IMG/VR virus record: IMGVR_UViG_3300035670_000975
Location: 1-29,825 of that record
Strand: one strand, 5' to 3'
DNA: 29,825 nucleotides
Source of the DNA: a virus
Positions 5,851 to 14,800 of the stretch are shown one piece after another; the stretch's first letter is position 1; the number at the start of each line of letters is the position of its first letter. Position numbers and translations under genes: made by a program. Under the pieces are notes generated by a model. That model did not search any database. It saw only the letters and a program-made list of their open reading frames with translations, and had not been told where the DNA came from.

Positions 5851-8800
5851 GAAAATCTTTTTACTCCATCTGATGCAGGATACCAAAGAGTTTTGCAATT
5901 GAATGTTGAACCAATTATTGGTAATATAGGAGATTTATCCACAAAAACAATATATCAAGAAAATTCAAATGGCAATATTATTGCCTATGGATCTGTTGTC
6001 GATGTAGAAAATATCAAAAGAGATGGAAAAGAGTTTTATCGAATCAACGTTGATTACAACGAAGATAAAGATATTGTAACATATGGTTCTTTGTATGGAA
6101 AGTTTGTAGTTGATCCTCAAACTAAAGTAATTGATAATGTTTCATCTGGTTCTACATTTATAAATGTAGAATCGACAATTGGATTTGCAAAAACTGGTGA
6201 ATTGTATGTAACATATTCCAATGGAAGTGTTGGAATAGTTACTTATTCGTCAAAAAATATATCTCAATTTTTGAATGTAAACGGAATATTAGATCAAATT
6301 AGTGATACCCAAGAAGTATTCCAAAATAATCTTTCATATGGATACGATTCTGAAGGAAATGAAATTTCTTTTAGAATCAAAGGAAGTATTGGTGATTATA
6401 CTATAAAAGCTACAGATATTGATACGCCATACTTTGTAAAAAATGATATCATACGATTACAGTCTCTTGGATATGATAAAGATAATGTTATTACAGATTC
6501 CCTCATATCTAATGAATCTTCAACATTTGTTATCAAAAATGCAAGAATATTAAGTTCTAACCAATTAGGACAAAATCCAAATATTATTTCTCTTTTTCAA
6601 TTAGAAACTTACGAAAAGCATACTCTAAACGTCGGGGATACAATAAAAACAATTAGTCCAAATGGATATGTTACTACTGGTATTGTTAATAAAATTATTT
6701 CAGATTATTCCTTTGACGTATCTGGTTTGAATGGGTTCAACCCACTTAACAAAGGAAATGTTAAGAGAATATTGACAAAAGTATATTCTCAAAATAATAC
6801 TGTTTCAGAACTTCCTGCTAACGTTGTCAAATCGTTTTATGATGTCAATGACTCAGTTTACATTACTTCTCATTCACTTCCATCATACAGAGATCCAATC
6901 AATGTCAGAACCGGAGTCGTAAATATAAGTGATGGTGGGACTGGAAATGGAATTGTAATTTCTGGCGATACCATCCCTGCTCCAAATCATAGTTTCATAA
7001 CTGGAGATGAAGTTTATTATATTCCAGATAAATTTGTTGAATTAGTTGGAGGATATGGAGAACCGATAGCAATTACGACAGAAAGAACTTTAGGTGATCT
7101 TAGAGAAGGAACTTATTTTGTAAAATCAGTTGACCCCGATAATATTAAATTGTCTCCTTCAAGATCGGAGTTATTTGAAAATAAATTTGTAAATGTATCT
7201 GGTATTGCTAGTTTTCAGCAAATTTATCCAATAAAGTCATATGAAAATTCTTTAGATTCTTCTTATGGCATTAGAAAAATTCCATTTGAAATTACAGAAA
7301 CTTCAAAGTATCATGAAGTTTCTCCAGGAATAGTTGGAGTTTTTATTAACGGTGTAGATATCTTAAGTTATAAGTCTCAAGATTTTTGTTATTACGGCAG
7401 CATTACTAATATTGATGTAACTGCGGGTGGAAGTAATTATGACGTAATCAATCCTCCAAAGATAATTATACAGGATTCTGTTGGATCTGGTGCAACCGCA
7501 ACGGCGACGGTTGTTGGGCAGTTAGAAGCAATTGAAGTTTTAGATGGGGGATCGGATTTTGTCACAAATCCTATCATCACCATAACTGGTGGAAATGGTT
7601 TTGGAGCAGTAGCTAAAGCAAATACTAGAAAAGAAAAACTTATTGCCTTTACAAATACAAGTGTAGGGTCAGGATTTATTTCAACGTCTACAAATACCAT
7701 TGGATTTTCCACATATCATAGATTTAGAAATGGTGACGCGATTGTTTACAGTTCAAATTCGCAAACTCCAATCGGAATTGGGACGCATCAATCTTCTGTT
7801 ATCAGAGATGCTAACTTAGTAGATAATTCAGTATATTATGTGTCAACAATAGGATTGAGTCAGATAAAATTACACACCAGAAAATCTGATGCTTTATCTG
7901 GAATAAACACAATTAATATCACTGATTTTGGACAAGGAAATCAATACTTTACAACCGTTGAATTAAAAAATGTATTATCATCAATAACAATATCTGATAA
8001 AGGATTTGGTTACACTAATAATCCTATTAGAATTTCTTCATCTGGTATTAGTTCTAGCAAAAATCAAATTACTTATAATAATCATGGTTTTTCCAGTGGA
8101 GATCTAATAGAATACAAATATGAAGGTGTGTCGATTTCTGGGTTGACCACCGATCAGCAATATTATGTCTATAAACTAGATGATAGTAATTTCAAACTAT
8201 CTGCAGCAGGAATTGGAACAACAATTTCTGATTATAACTATAAAAATCAAATTTTTGTTGATTTCAAGAATGTCGGAGTTGGAGGAACTCACATATTCAA
8301 CTATCCTCCAATTGTTGTTCAAATTAGTGGTAATGTTGGAATTGAAACCACAAATAATTTAATATTCCAACCAACAGTAAAACCAAAATTTAGAGGGTAT
8401 GTTCAAAAAATAAACCTAGAAAAAACTGGAGTCGGATATGGGTGTTCCGATGTAATTAATTTTGAAAGACAACCTCTAATTTTATTTGATAGTGGTTCTG
8501 GAGCTCAACTAAAACCAATCATATCAAGTGGACAAATTAAAGAAGTTTTTGTTATCAATGGTGGATCTGGATATGTAGCACAACCAGAGTTGAAAATTTC
8601 TGGTTCTGGTTCAAATGCATCATTGACTCCAATTGTTCACAATGGATCTATTACATCGATACAAATTAATGATGGAGGTAGTGGATTTACTACTTTCACT
8701 ACCTTTATCGATGTTATTCCAACTGGTCAAGGAGCAAAGGCAAGAGCAAAAATTCGTAAATGGACTATTAATAATTTTGAGAGATATAAAAATAATCTTA

Positions 8801-11800
8801 GTGTTGATGATGGAATCCTAACAGAGAGTAAAAATCAGTATTCTCGCGGTAGTTATGCTGCAATGACTGCTCCTAGAGCACTTAGAGAACTGATATATGC
8901 AAAGAGTGAAGATGGAGAAACAAAATATGGAGCAGATTCTGTTGATTTAAGAAAAATCAACAATGTTGAGGTATCTTCAGAATATCACTCTCCAATTATT
9001 GGTTGGGCTTTTGATGGACATCCAATTTATGGTCCATTTGCATATGATACTCCTAGAGGAGGATCTGTTCGTGAAATTAGATCTGGATATGACCTAATTC
9101 CTAGTTCTGAAAGACCTCCTGGATTCTCAAACGGGTATTTTATTGAAGATTATGTATTCGCTGGTAATGGTGATTTAGACGAAAAAAATGGAAGATTTGC
9201 AAAAACTCCAGATTATCCTTTTGGCACATATGCGTATTATACCACGATAAATTCTGGACCATCTGAAGGATCTGGAGCATTCAAAAATTATAAATTACCA
9301 CAGTTTCCTTATGTAATCGGGGATTCTTTCAAAGGAAAACCAGATTCATTTAACTTTGACAGAAATATCAATCAGGTTGATTATAACTATGACTTACTTT
9401 TTAGAAATACCCGACCAACAAAAACAAGTAGAAATTTCGGATACAGTGAATACATTAATGATTCCACTGCAGATCCAAGGCAAGTTACGGAAATAACATC
9501 AACTTCAAAAGGATCTGTTACCGGATTTAATGTAGTATCTGCTGGATCTAGTTATAAACCAGGAGATCGTTTAGTTATTGAGGGTTCTCCTCTTTATGGA
9601 AGATCAACCACTGCTCAAATTAAATCTGTTCGTGGAAAAAATATTGTATCTTTGGCATCATCAACTATATCAACAGAAAATCTTGAATTATATGTAAGCG
9701 GTGGTTTAGCAATAGGTTATTGCACATCACCACATCATTTTGAAAATAAAAACAGTATTATAATATCTGGTTTATCAACACATAGTTATTCAAACTTAAA
9801 TGGCAATAAAATAATTAGTAATCCTCAAAGATCATGGTATTTGGGGGATAATCTTGAATCTCCATCTACAACTGGTTTAACAACTACAATTAGTTTGATT
9901 GGTTCATACGACCCTCTCTATTTTAGAGAAAATACTATTATTGGAATTGGACTTAGTGCAGAAAACTTAGAAAAATTAAAAGTTCTAAACATTGATCCGC
10001 AAAATCAATTAGTTCGAGTTCAAAGAAATTATGATGGCACTGTAGGGACTTCATATAGTTTTAGAACTCTTGTACTAGAATATCAAAGTACTTTCAGTTT
10101 TCCAGTAGGTTTTTCAACTTTTACTTCAAATCCACCAAAACTACAAAGATATTTTAATCCTTCAGAAGTTGTTGCTCTTGGGACTGCAACAAGTGTTGGA
10201 ATTGGAACAACGATTTCATATCATCCATTGAATAACATTGCTCCTCCAAATCTTCTACAAAATAATCAATATGAATCTGGAATTGCATTTACTTCAAAAA
10301 TTGTTCCTTTGGGTTCTATTTTGATCTCCAATCATAGTTTTGAAACTGGAGATGAGTTAGTTTATTCAAATGGAGGGGGATCGTCCCTTAGAGTTTGGAA
10401 TGGTATAAATGAATTTGATCTTGAAAATCAATCAAAAGTTTATGCAATAAAAGAATCAGAAAATTTGGTTGGACTAAGCACAACTAAAATTGGTATAGGT
10501 TCTACTGGAACTTATGTTGGTTTAGGTTCAACATCAACAAAACTATTGTTTGTCTCTGTTGGTAGTGGAGTAACACATAGTTTAACACTACAAACAAACT
10601 CTATTACTGCCAACGCAGCAGTGTATGAATCAATATTGACTACAAGCGAAAATCATGGATTAACTTTCAAAGATCAAATTGCAATTATTTCTAAACCAAA
10701 TAAAGAGCAGAGAGTTTTTGTTCAATATAATGATTTCAATAGAAGAATTGTTTTTGATAGAAAAAAATTCGAACCATCTGGAATCAACACTGTAACTAAT
10801 ACTATCAATATTTCAAATCATGGTTTAGAGCAATCCCAAAAAATTATATTTACCACTAATGGATCTGCTCCAAATGGATTAGTTAATAATGAGATGTATT
10901 ATGTCATTGTTATTGACTCTAACAATATTAAGTTGTCTAATCAAAAAATATTCTCATATTCACCAAATCCAACTCCAATAAGAATATCAAGTATCGGCAG
11001 TGGAGAACATTTTATTTCAAAAGTAAACCCACATGTAAATGTATATCGCGGAAATCTTGTTTCTTTTGCGGTGACGGATAGATCCTTATCTGCAACTTCA
11101 GTTGGAACTACGTATCCAGCGTTTAAACTTGAATTTTATAAAGATAACTCCTTTAGGGAAGAGTACATAAGTTCGAAAACAAATAAGCAGTTTGAAGTTG
11201 TTGCCATTGGCACAGTAGGAACAACAGATCCAGCTGCTGTAAATATATCTACAAATGATCTGACTCCTCCAAAACTTTATTATAAATTTACCCCAGTAAA
11301 TATTGATGTAATACCATCATCAAAGTCAGAAATTTTTATTGATGAAGAGCAATCATTTGCAAATACGATTGATGTAATTCCCAGCGTTTATAATGCTGTT
11401 CAATATCCAACGGGAATTGGATCAACCACATTTAGATATCTTTTGAATCAAAATCCAGAATCAGTATCATACGCAAGTTCTGATGGTACTTTTTATTATG
11501 TTACTGACTCTATTACCGCTGCTGGTCCTATAGAATCTGTAGAGGTAAAAAGATCTGGATCTGGATATCTATCACTACCAGGGATTAATTCCATATCAAC
11601 ACAAAATGGAATCAATGGAATTGTTAGATTGTCTGGAAATATGGGTAGAGTTACCAAGATTTCCACTAGAGACACGGGGTATAATTATCCATCGGATCCA
11701 ACATTCAAAATTATTGCTAATGCTCCAGAAATTTTAGAAGTAGAATCATTGAATTCTTTTGAATCTGTTGGAATTATAACTGGAGGAAGAGACTTTTTGG

Positions 11801-14800
11801 TTCCACCAAATCTTGTTGTTCTTGATCCTATTACAAATACTGTAATTCAAGATGTTACCTTAGTTCCTAAAATAAAAAATGGAACTATTACCAGAGTTGA
11901 TGTTACAAGAAATACAAAATCTTTGTCTGATACAAAACCAACCATTATTACAGTAAATAATTCTAACGGAGTTGGTATAAGCACGGTTGGATTTAATACA
12001 ATTACAAAAGAAGTTACGGTACAATTTTCTGTAGGTTTTTCAACACAAAACTCTTTTCCATTTTCTGCTGGTGATAGAGTATTTGTGGAAAATATTGGTA
12101 TTGCATCGGAAGGTTCTGGATACAATTCAAGTGATTATAATTATACATTCTTTGAGTTAACTTCAGTAAATGCAAACATTGGTGGAATAGGATCTGCAAC
12201 ATATAAACTTCATTCTAATGTCAGTGATCCAGGTACGTATTCAACCACCAAATCATATGGAAGAATGATTCCATATTCAAGCTTTCCAGTATTTGATCCT
12301 AAACTAATAAAAAATGATTTTTCTGTTGGTGAAGAACTTGTAACTATTTCTGGATCTGAATCTGTCGAAGGAGTTGTTTCGAGTTGGGACAAAACAAATA
12401 AAATATTAAAAGTAAACAGTAAAAAAGAATTTGCTGTTGGAGATAAAGTCAGAGGTAAAGGATCTGGATCTCTTGCTACAATTGTATCAAAAATAAACGT
12501 AGATTCTTATTTCAACATTGATGCATCTCCATTAGTTGTGAAAGGTTGGAGAAAAGACTCTGGCAAATTGAGTGTCAATGAACAACGACTAATTGATAGT
12601 GATTATTATCAATATTTCTCATATTCACTTAAATCAAAAATTGCATACGATACCTGGAATGATGTTGTTTCTTCTTTGAATCACACTTCAGGATTTAAAA
12701 AGTTCTCTGATCTTACGATTGAATCTAATCCTGAGTTTGATATTACTCCACAAATAAACAGTAATGATGTTGAATCAATTATAGATTTGATTTCGGAAGT
12801 TGAAACGTATTGTGTATTTGATTTTGATTTGGTTTCAGAAAAATCCAAAGAAATTAGTGGAATAACATTCTCTGATGAAATTTTGCTCAGAAATGTACCT
12901 ATCACAGATTATGAAGAATCAGTTGGTAATAGAGTTTTGAGTATTGATGATATAAGCAACTCTTTTAATAATACTCCTAGAGCAGAAAGATATTCTGTTA
13001 TTGATAGATTTCCACTAGTAGGTTCTAGATTTAGAAAATATTTGATAATGGCAAATGATACCCAATTTGTTGATGAAAGACAAATGGCGATCGTTGAACT
13101 TTTGATTGATAACCAAGGAAATGGTTTCGTTCAAGAATATGGTGATGTGCAAACTCAACTCAATGGTTATTTTGATTATCAACAAATTGGTAGTGAAGGT
13201 CAATTATTATTCTATCCAGAAAAATATGAATTCAATGATTATGATATTCATGGTTTGGTTTATAACATTGATAGATCACCACATTCATCTGTTGGTATCG
13301 CTACTTTAGTAGGTGTTCATACAGTTGGGGATATTGTCAGTGTTGAATCTAGAGGAACAACTATTCCTTCTGGAATAACGACCGCAGTAAACATACTTGG
13401 ATTCTCTACAACAAATTATGAATCTGCAAAACTGATAATAGAAGTTGAACATGGCAATAGACATGAAGTTCTGAATATGAATTTAGTTCATAACAATAGT
13501 AACGTGTATGGAGTAGAGTATGGACATATTACTGATAATGATTTAACAACAATTCCTGGACCTTCAATAGGTACTTTTGGAGCGAATATTTCTAGTAATG
13601 TACTTTATCTCAACTTTACTCCTACCGGCATCTCTACCGTTGGATCTGCGTTAACTTTCCACATGCTCGTTACAAAGTTTCATGCTGGAGTTTCAACGGT
13701 AGGAGTCGATACAACTAATTTGACAAATGGAGATTTGATAGCACGATATACTGATATCCCAGCATCATCATCCCCAGGAATTACTACAATAGCAAGTTTT
13801 GGGGTTCATCCAGATGAAGATGCTGCTTATGGAATTATTCAAGTTTATGATGTAACTAACAATAGATATGAATTTTTTGAATCTCTCTATTTGGCAGATA
13901 CAGGCACACTTTCCTATCAAACTTTATTTGGATCCGTTGATGATGATAGTGACAACGTTCACAGTGGAATAGGCACATTTGGTGTTATCAGTGGAAGTAG
14001 TTTGAGAAACATTGTTTACACACCCCCAGCATCTACAAGAACAATAGTTAAAACATTTTTGAATACTGCTGCTCATACAAAAGGTGGTGTTGATGAAATT
14101 ACCTTGGTTAGTTTGAATGATAGTTCTATAGAATCTGTAGAAGGAACTTACACTGGAACTCAATCAGACGTTCTCAGAGCATTCGGTCTATTTCATGGTG
14201 GTGATCCAATTTTTGCTAAATCTTTCGATGCGTCAAGTCCGACAATTGTTGATGTTACAGAAAATTTAATATACATTCCAAATCACTTCTTTACTTCTGG
14301 AGAAAGACTGCGATATGTTCCTTTAGGAACTGGCAGCACATCTTCAATTGGTATTGGAACTACTACTATATCTGGTTATGGATCTACTGATAAACTGCCA
14401 GAATATGTTTATGCAATTAAGGTTGATGACAAGTCAATAAGAGTCGCAGCTTCTGCTCAAGACTCATTAGTATCAAATATTGGCAATTATCTAAATCTAA
14501 CCAGCGTTGGCATAGGCACATCACACTCATTTATATCTCAAGACCAAAATTCAAAATGCATAGTAGCACTAGATAACAACATTCAAGATCCAGTAATTCC
14601 TGCAAATATTACTCATACTCTAATAGAGGAAATGAGTTTTGGTGGTGAATTGATGAGATTGTCTGGAATTACATCATTCTATGGTGGCGATCTTCTCAAA
14701 GTGGAAGATGAGTTCGTGACAATAAAACAAGTTGGATTTGGTAGTACAAATGTTTTTGTTGTACAAAGAGGTTGGATGGGTACAGGATTTTCAACTCATC

